Below, piece by piece: positions 18,120-26,525 of a stretch of 64,000 nucleotides of DNA. Under the pieces are notes generated by a model, which worked only from the letters and a program-made list of their open reading frames with translations, had not been told where the DNA came from and searched no databases. The stretch covers positions 88,622 to 152,621 of the forward strand of contig CABVRZ010000003.1 in the NCBI GenBank assembly GCA_902500775.1, read 5' to 3'. A program made the position numbers and the translations under genes. Source of the DNA: an uncultured Nitrospira sp. (GTDB lineage Bacteria; Nitrospirota; Nitrospiria; Nitrospirales; Nitrospiraceae). Each line of letters starts with the position of its first letter. The first letter of the stretch is position 1.

Positions 18120-19598
18120 ATGTTCGAACAAGCCTTCAGAAACATCGATGACGTACTTCGGAAAGAAGCCGGTTGCACGACCGAGCTGGACTATACCGAG
18201 CAAACCTCCTGGCTCTTGTTTCTGAAATACCTCGATGGGCTGGAGCAGGACAAAGCCGACGAAGCCAAGCTGGAGGGCAAGCGCTACAGCTTCATTCTTG
18301 ATAAGGAATTTCGTTGGGAAAGCTGGGCTGCGCCCAAGGACAAGAGCGGCCAGATCGATCACAACAAAGCCCAGGCCGGCGACGACCTACGCGGCTTCGT
18401 CAATCTGAAGCTCTTTCCCTACCTCCATGGGTTCAAGCAGCGGGCCAGCGGGCCGGACACCATCGAATACAAGATCGGCGAAATCTTCGGCGAGATCAAA
18501 AACAAGATCCAGAGCGGCTACAACCTGCGCGAGATCATCGACCACATCGACGAACTGCGCTTCCGCTCGCAAAAAGAGAAGCACGAGCTCTCGCACCTCT
18601 ACGAAGCCAAGATCAAGAACATGGGCAACGCCGGGCGCAACGGCGGCGAGTACTACACTCCGCGCCCGCTCATCCGCGCCATGGTGCAGGTGGTCAAGCC
18701 GAAGCTCGGCGAACGGATCTATGACGGAGCCTGTGGGTCGGCGGGATTTTTGTGCGAAGCGTATGACTACTTGAGCGCTAGGCCAAACCTGACCGTCTCG
18801 CAGTTTCAAAGCCTTCAGACCAAGACTTTCTATGGCAAGGAGAAGAAGTCGCTCGCCTACGTGATCGCGATCATGAACATGATCCTGCACGGCATCGAGG
18901 CGCCGAACATCATCCACACCAACACGCTCACGGAAAACCTGGCCGACATTCAGGAGAAGGACCGCTGCGATGTGGTGCTGGCCAATCCGCCCTTCGGTGG
19001 GAAAGAGCGAAAGGAAGTGCAGCAGAACTTTCCCATCCGCACCAGCGAGACGGCCTTTCTGTTCTTACAGCATTTCATCAAGAGTCTGAAGGCGGGTGGG
19101 CGTGGCGGCGTGGTCATCAAGAATACCTTCCTTTCCAACACCGACAACGCCTCGGTGAGTTTGCGGAAGTTGCTGCTGGAAAGCTGCAACCTGCACACGG
19201 TGCTCGATTGTCCGGGCGGCACGTTCCAAGGCGCGGGCGTCAAGACGGTGGTGCTCTTCTTCGAGAAAGGTTCACCGACCCTTCGACCGGGCTCAGGGCA
19301 GGCCCGCAAGATCTGGTTCTACCAGCTCGACCCAGGCCGCAGCCTCGGCAAGACCAACCCGCTCAATGACGACGACCTCAAAGAGTTCGTGAAGCTTCAG
19401 AAGTCCTTTGCCGACTCGCCCAAGAGTTGGAGCGTGAACGCGAAGGAGATCGACCAGGCCACATTCGATCTCTCGGTGAAAAATCCCAACGGCGGTGAAG
19501 TCGTGACGCACCGCAGCCCAAAGGAGATCATGGACGAGATCGCCGTGCTAGATGCAGAGAGTACGGAGGTGTTGAGACGCGTCAAGGCGTTGCTATGA
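18120..19598 (+). CDS. hsdM: Type I restriction-modification methyltransferase subunit
   Basis: 492 residues. HsdM methylates adenine (N6) within the bipartite site chosen by HsdS, using S-adenosylmethionine. Seen: the N-terminal HsdM domain (~5-150), GGEYYTPRPLIRAMV (~180), SAM motif I as YDGACGSAGF (~200) and catalytic motif IV NPPFGG (~289). It overlaps hsdS by 4 bp (ATGA). Near residues 386-395 the stretch PTLRPGSGQARK interrupts an otherwise conserved FFEKG...RKIWFYQL block; the DNA there matches a common interspersed repeat. The insertion is in frame, so the enzyme may still be active. Confidence 0.93.
   Translation: MFEQAFRNIDDVLRKEAGCTTELDYTEQTSWLLFLKYLDGLEQDKADEAKLEGKRYSFILDKEFRWESWAAPKDKSGQIDHNKAQAGDDLRGFVNLKLFPYLHGFKQRASGPDTIEYKIGEIFGEIKNKIQSGYNLREIIDHIDELRFRSQKEKHELSHLYEAKIKNMGNAGRNGGEYYTPRPLIRAMVQVVKPKLGERIYDGACGSAGFLCEAYDYLSARPNLTVSQFQSLQTKTFYGKEKKSLAYVIAIMNMILHGIEAPNIIHTNTLTENLADIQEKDRCDVVLANPPFGGKERKEVQQNFPIRTSETAFLFLQHFIKSLKAGGRGGVVIKNTFLSNTDNASVSLRKLLLESCNLHTVLDCPGGTFQGAGVKTVVLFFEKGSPTLRPGSGQARKIWFYQLDPGRSLGKTNPLNDDDLKEFVKLQKSFADSPKSWSVNAKEIDQATFDLSVKNPNGGEVVTHRSPKEIMDEIAVLDAESTEVLRRVKALL
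19279..19303 (+). repeat. REP-like repeat inserted in frame in hsdM
   Basis: The ~25 bp here have the CCTTCGAC..GCTCAGGGCAGGC form of an interspersed element I recall from many bacterial genomes. It adds about eight residues to HsdM. It is the only copy I noticed in this window. The assignment is from memory of the motif, not from a search. Confidence 0.45.
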
Positions 19599-20893
19599 AG
19601 ACAGTTGTATTGCGAGTGACAGAGACTGGTGGGCGAGATGCTACCACGCGGTATATTCCGCCAAAGCTTGCGTTGGCAGTAGGAATGCCAGCGACACTTG
19701 CGCCAAAAGACTGGCGATGGACTCCGTTGACGGAGCTTGCTCGCCTGGAGTCGGGGCATACGCCGAGCAGGAAACATCCCGAGTATTGGGGAGGCACCCT
19801 TCCGTGGATCGGAATCCAGGACGCGAAAACCAACCATGGCCGATGCATTGAAGACACGCAGGAAAAGACAAACGAGCTCGGTATCGAGAATTCATCGGCA
19901 CGGATCTTACCGGAGAATACCGTTTGTCTTTCGCGAACAGCTTCAGTTGGATACGTGGTCGTTATGGGCCATCCTATGGCAACCAGCCAGGATTTTGTGA
20001 ATTGGGTTTGTTCAAAGTACCTTGATCACAACTTCTTGAAGTATCTCTTCATCGCAGAGGGCGAAGAGCTTCTCCGGTTCGCTAGCGGTGCGGTTCATCA
20101 GACCATCTATTTCCCGGAGGCGAAGGCCTTTCATATTTGTCATCCCGCTCTCCCCGAACAGCAGCGCATCGTCGGTATTCTCGACGAAGCGTTTGATGGC
20201 CTTGCTATCGCCACAGCCAATGCCGAGCAGAACCTCCGCAACGTCCGCGCCCTCTTCGAAAGCCACCTGCAATCTGTCTTTACGCAGCGGGGTAAGGGGT
20301 GGGTGGAGAAGCCTCTCTGGAAACTTTGCACCTTCAGTAGCGGAGGGACGCCGTCAAAAACGAACCGTAGCTATTGGGCAGGGACAATTCCGTGGGTTTC
20401 GGGACGTGACATGAAGACGACTCGATTGTCGGATACAGCATTACACATCTCTCAAAGGGCTGTTGATGAATCATCAACGCGCATGGCACCTGCTGGCTCC
20501 CTGTTAACTCTTGTTCGTGGGATGGGACTCGCGCACGGCGCTCAAATATCTGAACTAATGGTTTCGTGTGCTTTCAATCAGGATATCCGGGCGATCCAAC
20601 CGGAACAAAACGTTGTCCCGCGATTTCTACTTTTTGCGTTGCGTACCAGGATTAACCATGGCGAGAACGTTTTGAGCAACGCTGCCCATGGAACTCTTAA
20701 GATTGACATGGATGAATTGAGGAATGTGGAAGTTCCTATTCCCATTCCCGAAGAGCAGCGACGGATTGTCCGGACCATTGACGATCTCTCTTCCGAAACC
20801 CAACGCCTCGAATCCATCTATCAGCAAAAGCTCGCCGCGCTGAGTGAACTGAAGAAGTCGCTGCTGCGCCAGGCGTTTAGTGGGCAGCTGTGA
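19595..20893 (+). CDS. hsdS: Type I restriction-modification specificity subunit
   Basis: 432 residues with two target-recognition domains. TRD1 (~35-200) begins WRWTPLTELARLESGHTPSR and TRD2 (~235-400) begins WVEKPLWKLCTFSSGGTPSK; both include the family's LPWIGIQD/IPWVSGRDM segment. Each is followed by a conserved helix (LPEQQRIVGILDEAF; IPEEQRRIVRTIDDLS) that sets the spacing between half-sites. The C-terminus LSELKKSLLRQAFSGQL is typical. The ATG overlaps the hsdM stop by 4 bp. The N-terminal ~35 residues are an atypical leader. The recognition sequence cannot be predicted. Confidence 0.93.
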   Translation: MKTVVLRVTETGGRDATTRYIPPKLALAVGMPATLAPKDWRWTPLTELARLESGHTPSRKHPEYWGGTLPWIGIQDAKTNHGRCIEDTQEKTNELGIENSSARILPENTVCLSRTASVGYVVVMGHPMATSQDFVNWVCSKYLDHNFLKYLFIAEGEELLRFASGAVHQTIYFPEAKAFHICHPALPEQQRIVGILDEAFDGLAIATANAEQNLRNVRALFESHLQSVFTQRGKGWVEKPLWKLCTFSSGGTPSKTNRSYWAGTIPWVSGRDMKTTRLSDTALHISQRAVDESSTRMAPAGSLLTLVRGMGLAHGAQISELMVSCAFNQDIRAIQPEQNVVPRFLLFALRTRINHGENVLSNAAHGTLKIDMDELRNVEVPIPIPEEQRRIVRTIDDLSSETQRLESIYQQKLAALSELKKSLLRQAFSGQL

Positions 20894-20907
20894 TGGCTTG
20901 ACGCAAA

Positions 20908-20926
20908 ACTTGACTTATACTTGACT
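20908..20926 (+). repeat. Phased direct repeats upstream of fic
   Basis: ACTTGACT occurs at 20908-20915 and again at 20919-20926, an 11-bp period, in the 50-bp gap between hsdS and fic. This could be a repressor operator or overlapping -35 boxes for a promoter driving fic and hsdR. No clean -10 could be assigned. Confidence 0.35.
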
Positions 20927-20943
20927 CTTTATTAGCCTCTCTC

Positions 20944-21951
20944 ATGGCCTATGTTCCGCACTTCACCATCACGCCGGCCCTGCTTGGAGAAGTCGAGCAG
21001 GTGGCGGCGCTGCGCGAACGCATTCACAGCGCCGTGGTGGATCTCGCATGGATTCCCGCCCTCCAGAAAGACACCCGCAGCCGCACCGCCCATGCTTCGA
21101 CGGCCATCGAGGGGAACCCGCTGACGCTCGCGCAGGTGCGCGCGTTGGAGGAAGGACGCGAACTCTCTTCGTCCGGCGCGCGACATACGCGAGAGGTGCT
21201 CAATTATTTTGCCGGGCTTCGGTACGTGGAGAAGCATGCCGGCAAAAAGACGATCCGCCATGCGGACATTCTGGCCCTGCATCGGATTCTGGCCGGAGAG
21301 GTGATGGATCAGGGCGAGGCGGGGGCGTATCGCACGATCGCGGTTCGAGTCGGACAGTACCTCCCTCCTCCGGCCGATGCTGTGTCGGGATTGATGTTCG
21401 AGTTGCTGGAATGGTGGAACCAGCCTGCCAAGACGCTTTCGCCGGTGCTCAGTTCAGCCATTCTGCATTATCGCTTCGAGACCATCCATCCGTTTGCCGA
21501 CGGCAATGGCCGCACGGGCCGGGCGCTTGCGCTGTGGGAACTGTACCGGCGCGGCTTCGATACACAGCATATTTTTTCAGTGGATGAATATTACTGGGAG
21601 GATCGGCCGAGATATTATGCCGCGTTGGATGCGGTGCGGAAGGCGGGAGACGATCTGACCGCTTGGTTGGAATATTGTGCGGCGGGGCTACGCCACACAC
21701 TCGAACGGGTGTGGTTGCGGATTCATACGCTTCAGGCGAAACCGATGGAAAAACTGGTTTTGCGTCCGAAGCAGGAACAGCTGCTGCACCTGCTTCGCGA
21801 TCACGGCAGCATGACGCCCGGTGAAATCTGGACGGCGCTGGGCCTGTCCCGGCAGGGGGCGATGGATGTGTTGCGCCCGCTGCTCAATGCCGGGCTTGTG
21901 GAAAAAGTCGGTGGGAAAAAGACCGGACATTACGTTTTACGCAGCCTATGA
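20944..21951 (+). CDS. Fic family protein with N-terminal inhibitory helix and C-terminal winged helix
   Basis: 335 residues. The Fic active-site motif HPFADGNGRTGR (~182-193) is complete, so transfer of AMP (or another phosphate-containing group) to a target hydroxyl is expected. The inhibitory motif S-x-x-x-E-G-N is present as STAIEGN (~52-58), making this a self-inhibited class II Fic. The C-terminal ~70 residues look like a winged helix-turn-helix (GSMTPGEIWTALGLSRQGAM), so it may also bind DNA. It lies between hsdS and hsdR and its stop overlaps the hsdR start by 4 bp, so it is part of the RM operon. Targets are unknown. Confidence 0.9.
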   Translation: MAYVPHFTITPALLGEVEQVAALRERIHSAVVDLAWIPALQKDTRSRTAHASTAIEGNPLTLAQVRALEEGRELSSSGARHTREVLNYFAGLRYVEKHAGKKTIRHADILALHRILAGEVMDQGEAGAYRTIAVRVGQYLPPPADAVSGLMFELLEWWNQPAKTLSPVLSSAILHYRFETIHPFADGNGRTGRALALWELYRRGFDTQHIFSVDEYYWEDRPRYYAALDAVRKAGDDLTAWLEYCAAGLRHTLERVWLRIHTLQAKPMEKLVLRPKQEQLLHLLRDHGSMTPGEIWTALGLSRQGAMDVLRPLLNAGLVEKVGGKKTGHYVLRSL

Positions 21952-24339
21952 ACGAAGCCGAGACCAGAGCCGAGCATATCGATCCCGCTCTCAAGGCGGC
22001 GGGCTGGGGCGTGGTCGAAGGCTCAAGAATTCTGCGCGAGTATCCCATCACGCCGGGCCGCATTGAAGGCCTGGGGCGGCGGGCGAAGCCGCTGATCGCC
22101 GATTACGTGTTGGTCTATCGCAATACCAAGCTCGCCGTCATTGAAGCCAAGGCCTGGGATGAAGCGTTGACTGAAGGGCTGGCGCAAGCGAAGAACTACG
22201 CCGGGAAACTGGCCATCGGCTTCCAATGGCCAGAGCATCTACGCCATCGACATTGAGACCGGCAAGGAAGGGGAGCGGCTCAACTATCCCGGCCCGGATG
22301 AACTTTGGAACCTGACGTTTGCCAAAGAGGACGCCTGGCGGGATCGGTTTGCCTCAGTCCCGTTCGAGGACAAGGGCGGATCGCATCCCAGCCGCTACTA
22401 TCAGGACATTGCTGTCGAGCGAGTGATGGAAGCGATTGCTTTCAAGAAACCACGCATCTTACTCACCTTGGCAACCGGCACAGGCAAAACCTTCATTGCG
22501 TTTCAAATTGCATGGAAAATTTTTCACAGCCGCTGGAACTTGAGCCGCGAGCTTGATCGAGATAAGCAGCGCCGTCCGCGTATCCTGTTTCTCGCCGACC
22601 GCAACATTCTCGCCGATCAGGCGTACAACGCCTTCTCGGCCTTTCCTGAAGACGCGCTGGTGCGGATCGCGCCGGAGGACATTCGCAAGAAGGGCAAGGT
22701 GCCGAAGAACGGCAGCCTGTTCTTCACGATCTTTCAGACCTTCATGAGCGGACCTCCGAAAGACGGCAAGCCCTCGCCGTACTTCGGGGAATATCCGTCG
22801 GACTTCTTCGACTTTATCGTGATCGACGAGTGTCATCGCGGTGGCGCGAACGACGAGAGTAACTGGCGCGGCATTCTGGAATACTTCGTTCCGGCCGTCC
22901 AGCTTGGCCTGACTGCTACGCCCAAACGCAAGGACAACATCGATACCTATGCCTACTTCGGCGAGCCGGTGTACGTGTATTCGTTGAAGGAAGGAATCAA
23001 TGACGGCTTCTTGACGCCGTTCAAGGTGAAGCAAATCTCCACGACGCTCGATGAATATGTCTATATGCCGGACGACCAGCTCATCGAAGGCGAGATCGAG
23101 ACGAAGAAACGCTATACGGAACGCGATTTCAATAAGATCATTGAGATCAAAGAGCGGGAAAAGAAGCGTGTCGAGATCGTCATGAGCCAGATTAACCAGC
23201 AGGAGAAGACGCTGGTCTTCTGTGCCACGCAAGACCACGCGCTGGCCGTACGTGACATCATCAACCAGATAACGAGTAGCTCGGACCCGAACTATTGCCA
23301 GAGAGTCACGGCGAACGACGGCGAATTGGGTGAGCAGCACTTGCGGGATTTTCAGGACAACGAAAAGAGCATCCCCACGATTCTGACCACGTCGCACAAG
23401 CTCTCGACCGGTGTGGATGCCAGAAACATCCGCAATATCGTCCTGATGCGTCCGATCAACTCGATGATCGAGTTTAAGCAGATCATCGGACGCGGCACGC
23501 GACTCTATGACGGCAAGGATTATTTTACGATCTATGATTTTGTGAAAGCCCACCACCACTTCAGCGATTCGGAGTGGGACGGGGAACCGATTGAACCGGA
23601 ACTCTGTAAAACGTGCCAGCAGCATCCCTGTATCTGTATCAAAGAATCTCCCCCGCCGTGCTATGTCTGCGGTCAACAACCTTGCAAATGTGATAAGAAG
23701 CCTTGCCCGAAGTGCGGTAATCGGCCCTGCAAGTGCAAACGGAAGGCGAAGGTGAAACTCGCTGATGGGAAGGAGCGTACCATCCAGCACATGATGGTGA
23801 CGACGTTCTGGCATCCCGATGGCACGCCCATCTCGGCACAGCAGTTCTTAGAAATGTTCTTTGGCAAGTTGCCGGAGTTCTTCAAGAATGAGGCTGAACT
23901 TCGCACTCTCTGGAGTGCGCCCGATACACGCGCCAAACTGTTGCAGGGGCTTGCTGAGAAGGGATTCGGCTGTGAGCAGATGGCAGAGATGCAACGGATC
24001 ATCGACGCGGAGAAGAGCGACCTGTTCGATGTACTGGCCCATGTGGCCTACGCGATGGTGCCGCTCACGCGCGAAGAACGGGCCGTCAGGGCAAGAGCGG
24101 AGATCAGCGTGCATTTCACCGGCAAACAGCAGGCCTTCTTGGAGTTCGTGCTTGCGCAGTATGTCAGCGTCGGCGTGGAAGAACTGGCGCAGGATAAACT
24201 CTCACCTTTACTGAAGCTCAAATACCATAACGCCATCGCCGATGCCGTGGCCGACCTTGGTCAGCCCGAGGAGATTAGAAGGGTCTTCACTGGATTTCAG
24301 AAGTATCTCTATCAACCGCAGATTCAGACAGGTCCTTAA
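21948..24339 (+). pseudogene. hsdR: Type I restriction endonuclease subunit, frameshifted
   Basis: The first frame (21948-22256) encodes the N-terminal nuclease domain, with the PD-(D/E)xK residues in LIADYVLVYRNTKLAVIEAK. It then runs out of frame after KLAIGF. The next frame, open from about 22219, resumes with ASNGQSIYAIDIETG and continues to 24339. It carries Walker A (TLATGTGKTF), the DEAD-box variant DECH (IVIDECHRGG), TATPKR and the motif VI region IGRGTRLYDG. The break at ~22219-22226 looks like a short out-of-frame deletion at a GCTTC-type sequence. A Cys-rich segment (~23610-23740) has three CxxCxxxPCxC units. As written the subunit is split and restriction should be lost unless frameshifting or re-initiation joins the parts. 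Confidence 0.85.
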
Positions 24340-24362
24340 GGCATAAAAATAATACTATGCCT
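24339..24362 (+). terminator. Short hairpin at the end of hsdR
   Basis: AGGCATA (24339-24345) pairs perfectly with TATGCCT (24356-24362) around a 10-nt AT-rich loop, starting at the last base of the hsdR stop. There is no U tract, so function as a terminator is uncertain. Confidence 0.35.
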
Positions 24363-24422
24363 AATCGTCAGCTCATGAAACTTGAGTTAAAAACTCTCGA
24401 AGAATATTTATATGGTCAGATA

Positions 24423-24452
24423 CCTGTGTTCAGCTACTCTGCTGAACACAGG
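24423..24452. terminator. Perfect 12-bp hairpin downstream of the RM locus
   Basis: CCTGTGTTCAGC (24423-24434) and GCTGAACACAGG (24441-24452) form a perfect 12-bp stem with a 6-nt loop (TACTCT). It lies between the convergent hsdR and XRE-type genes, so it could act as a bidirectional terminator or be an RM-island boundary repeat. No U run follows on either strand. Confidence 0.4.
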
Positions 24453-24575
24453 CTTGCCCTTGATAACGAAGAAGATTGCCAGATCTAGAATCCTGCAGAT
24501 TGTCTGCTGACAGGCCCCACTTTTCTGATAGTGGTACTGTAGCCGAAATTAGGCGGCGGATTGTTTGGTTACATC

Positions 24576-24815
24576 TCAGCCAGGAAACACGAGGACGGCG
24601 GGGTGGCATCGCAGAACGCGCGCCAGCGTTTTCGCCCGTTCGACTCCCAGATTGATGCTATCGTTTTCGATGGCTGAGATGGTGGACTGGAGAATTTTAG
24701 TCCTCCGCGCCAGCTCGCTCTGCGTGAGCCCCTGCAGTTCACGAACAATCCGAACAGATTCTCCCACTGATACGGCCACACGCGCTTATGCCGGACGGAT
24801 GTCCTTGTGTTTCAT
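24576..24815 (-). pseudogene. XRE-family antitoxin gene with in-frame stop
   Basis: From ATG 24815 the frame reads nine codons (MKHKDIRPA), hits TAA at 24788-24786, and then continues in the same frame with a clear helix-turn-helix, ESVRIVRELQGLTQSELARR...STISAIENDSINLG. Translation could restart at GTG 24779 and give a 67-residue XRE protein with an intact HTH, so this may be either a pseudogene or a shortened functional antitoxin. The ATG overlaps the stop of an upstream RelE/ParE remnant, the usual toxin-antitoxin order for HigBA-type pairs. Confidence 0.6.
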
Positions 24816-24937
24816 GATGGCCTCCGATAATCGTGTGCGGTCACATCCATGACGATAACCTGAATGAGATGCTCCTCAATTCTATAGATCACGCGATATT
24901 GCACAATCACCCGTGATGAGCGATGCACCAGATCAAA
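24812..24937 (-). pseudogene. RelE/ParE-type toxin remnant
   Basis: A 3' fragment of about 41 codons. The residues IVQYRVIYRIEEHLIQVIV and VTAHDYRR match the C-terminal strands of RelE-fold toxins. An in-frame TAG lies just upstream, and no N-terminal half is seen. Its TGA overlaps the ATG of the XRE gene. The toxin is therefore almost certainly dead. Confidence 0.55.
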
Positions 24938-25104
24938 CTAGTCTTGGTGTAACGACTATGGGTATCAGCGATCGGAGCTCGGGATGTGCTGGACGGATGC
25001 ATGGTACAATGACGTCACCAACAGATTAACTGTATCTCCCGGTGGTTCTTCATATAATGGGAGCACAGGGGTAAGGTCACTCTAATCGAGAAGGGAGCCG
25101 ATCA

Positions 25105-25482
25105 ATGTCACGATATACTATGCCACGAGCTGCCGTGCTCGCCGCATTCTTCATCCTCGTCACTGCCACACTGTTGCCATTCCATCCGGTATTCGGCGAG
25201 GGTGGGGCGCGACGTGATGTCATGCGAGCTGAGGATCAGCATCGTCAGGATGCCATCAAGCTTGCCAAGGAAGCCGCTGACCATAGCAAACAGGGTCATA
25301 CGGGTCCATTCCTGGCTAGCGCGGAAGCGGCCATGCAGCATGCGCTGAAGGCCGGCAAGGATGCGCATCTGGATGCAGGGATCGCAGAGCTGAAACATGC
25401 CATCGAGCATGGGAGCGCAGGGCATGCGGACGTGGCGACAAAACACACCGAACAAGCGGTCGCGCACCTGTCTGAGAAGTAA
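25105..25482 (+). CDS. smbP: Small periplasmic metal-binding protein (SmbP-like)
   Basis: 125 residues from ATG 25105, preceded by GAAGGGAG. A signal peptide is clear (hydrophobic ~10-30, cleavage after VFGEG or nearby). The mature part is an all-helical, His-rich repeat protein: His residues recur about every seven positions (DQHRQDAIKLAKEAADHSKQ, SAEAAMQHALKAGK, ELKHAIEHGSAGHAD, HTEQAVAHLSEK). This matches SmbP, the periplasmic copper-binding protein first described in the ammonia oxidiser Nitrosomonas europaea. A role in copper or other metal buffering in the periplasm is likely. It is transcribed alone. Confidence 0.85.
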   Translation: MSRYTMPRAAVLAAFFILVTATLLPFHPVFGEGGARRDVMRAEDQHRQDAIKLAKEAADHSKQGHTGPFLASAEAAMQHALKAGKDAHLDAGIAELKHAIEHGSAGHADVATKHTEQAVAHLSEK

Positions 25483-25613
25483 GAAGCAGAGAGGAGGCTC
25501 GTTGTAAGTCTTGTTGGTCCGTCTTATTCGCGGCGGCTCGTGGCGAAACCGGGACCGGGGTTGACGCAGCGGTCTATCACGGTGGCAGTCGAAGCGTTCG
25601 CGAATAGTACGTA

Positions 25614-26123
25614 CTACGGGAGTGGCTCCAAGACGCCGACAGGGGGCTTGCGTTTTGCTTTCCGATAGACCCAGGGCGGGACGGGATGAGGATCGTTCCA
25701 TAGGCCTCGTTTGGTTTGGCGAGCTTCAGTCTCCAAGGTTTCAAGCACCGTATCAGCCGGCGCATATTTTCGGTACCACCAGCACCACCCATCTTTGACC
25801 AGGAGCTGGTTCACGTTGGTCTCATCCGCGAGCATCACCTCGGCCACAAGTCGTCCGTACTTATCTGTTTCATACGGGCGGATTGTGACCGCCTGGCCGA
25901 AGGTCAAGACCGCCGTCGCGAGTTTGGCTCGGGTGCCATAGGCTTGTCGTTTCTCTGGGCAATCGATCCCGTGCAAGCGAATCTTGGTCGCTTGCCCGTT
26001 CGCCAAGACTTCAATCGTGTCGCCGTCCTTGACGGAAACCACCAGGGCCGTGAACGAGAATGCGGGGGCACTGAACAAAAGCAGGAGAAGACAGAGCGGC
26101 AGTTGTAACAGGAGCAATCGCAT
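25614..26123 (-). CDS. Secreted thermonuclease-like (SNase) protein
   Basis: 169 residues from ATG 26123, which opens directly onto a signal peptide (MRLLLLQLPLCLLLLLFSAP). The staphylococcal-nuclease OB fold is recognised from VKDGDTIEVL, KIRLHGIDCPE, and the Tyr-Gly-Arg of DKYGRLVAEV. The catalytic Arg/Glu set (R in IRLHGID, E in PEKRQ, R in YGR) appears present. A Trp-rich segment (GWCWWYRKYAP) is typical of the bacterial exported subgroup. It probably degrades DNA or RNA in the periplasm or outside the cell. The long open frame upstream to 26315 is non-coding. Confidence 0.87.
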   Translation of the reverse strand: MRLLLLQLPLCLLLLLFSAPAFSFTALVVSVKDGDTIEVLANGQATKIRLHGIDCPEKRQAYGTRAKLATAVLTFGQAVTIRPYETDKYGRLVAEVMLADETNVNQLLVKDGWCWWYRKYAPADTVLETLETEARQTKRGLWNDPHPVPPWVYRKAKRKPPVGVLEPLP

Positions 26124-26525
26124 TCGTCCGTGAGTTCCGTGAAACAGAACCTGCCTTGAAGGGGGCCACAGTTGATGATGTGTGAATAAGTATACGATAA
26201 GACACGTACGTATGCATTGCAAATAGTATCCATACGTACTCTTGGAGGATCTGGTTGTAAGAGGTACAGAGAAGGCGTGATGTCCGTAGCAGCGGTATCG
26301 GCAAGCCGAGCACAACGCTGTTCAACTGGCGATAGATGCTGATCAGCGGTTAAGAAGCGGCCAACTGCGCGGTTGCTCATCTAGAGCCTTGATACGGGCA
26401 CGTACTGTAAAACCGACCCCTCATCAACCCCTGCGTAAAGATTGCGATGTAAGCTGCGCGCAACCAGCCGTTCCCTGTTAAGATGAGACCGCTTCATTCA
26501 CCATGTAACCAAGGAAACAGAGGCG
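26124..26525. other. Divergent intergenic region, nuclease/hflX
   Basis: About 400 bp between two divergent genes. Apart from a 9-bp inverted repeat at 26206-26239, I see no RNA gene and no credible ORF. It must hold the promoters for both genes. Confidence 0.4.
26206..26239. promoter_or_regulatory. Perfect 9-bp inverted repeat (possible operator)
   Basis: GTACGTATG (26206-26214) and CATACGTAC (26231-26239) are exact reverse complements separated by 16 nt, upstream of the exported nuclease gene. The ~25-bp centre-to-centre distance suits either a dimeric regulator contacting separate half-sites or a small RNA hairpin. Confidence 0.35.

Noticed and set aside
22459-23814. Long open frame on the minus strand opposite hsdR
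   Set aside because: A shadow of the hsdR helicase coding frame with no family features.
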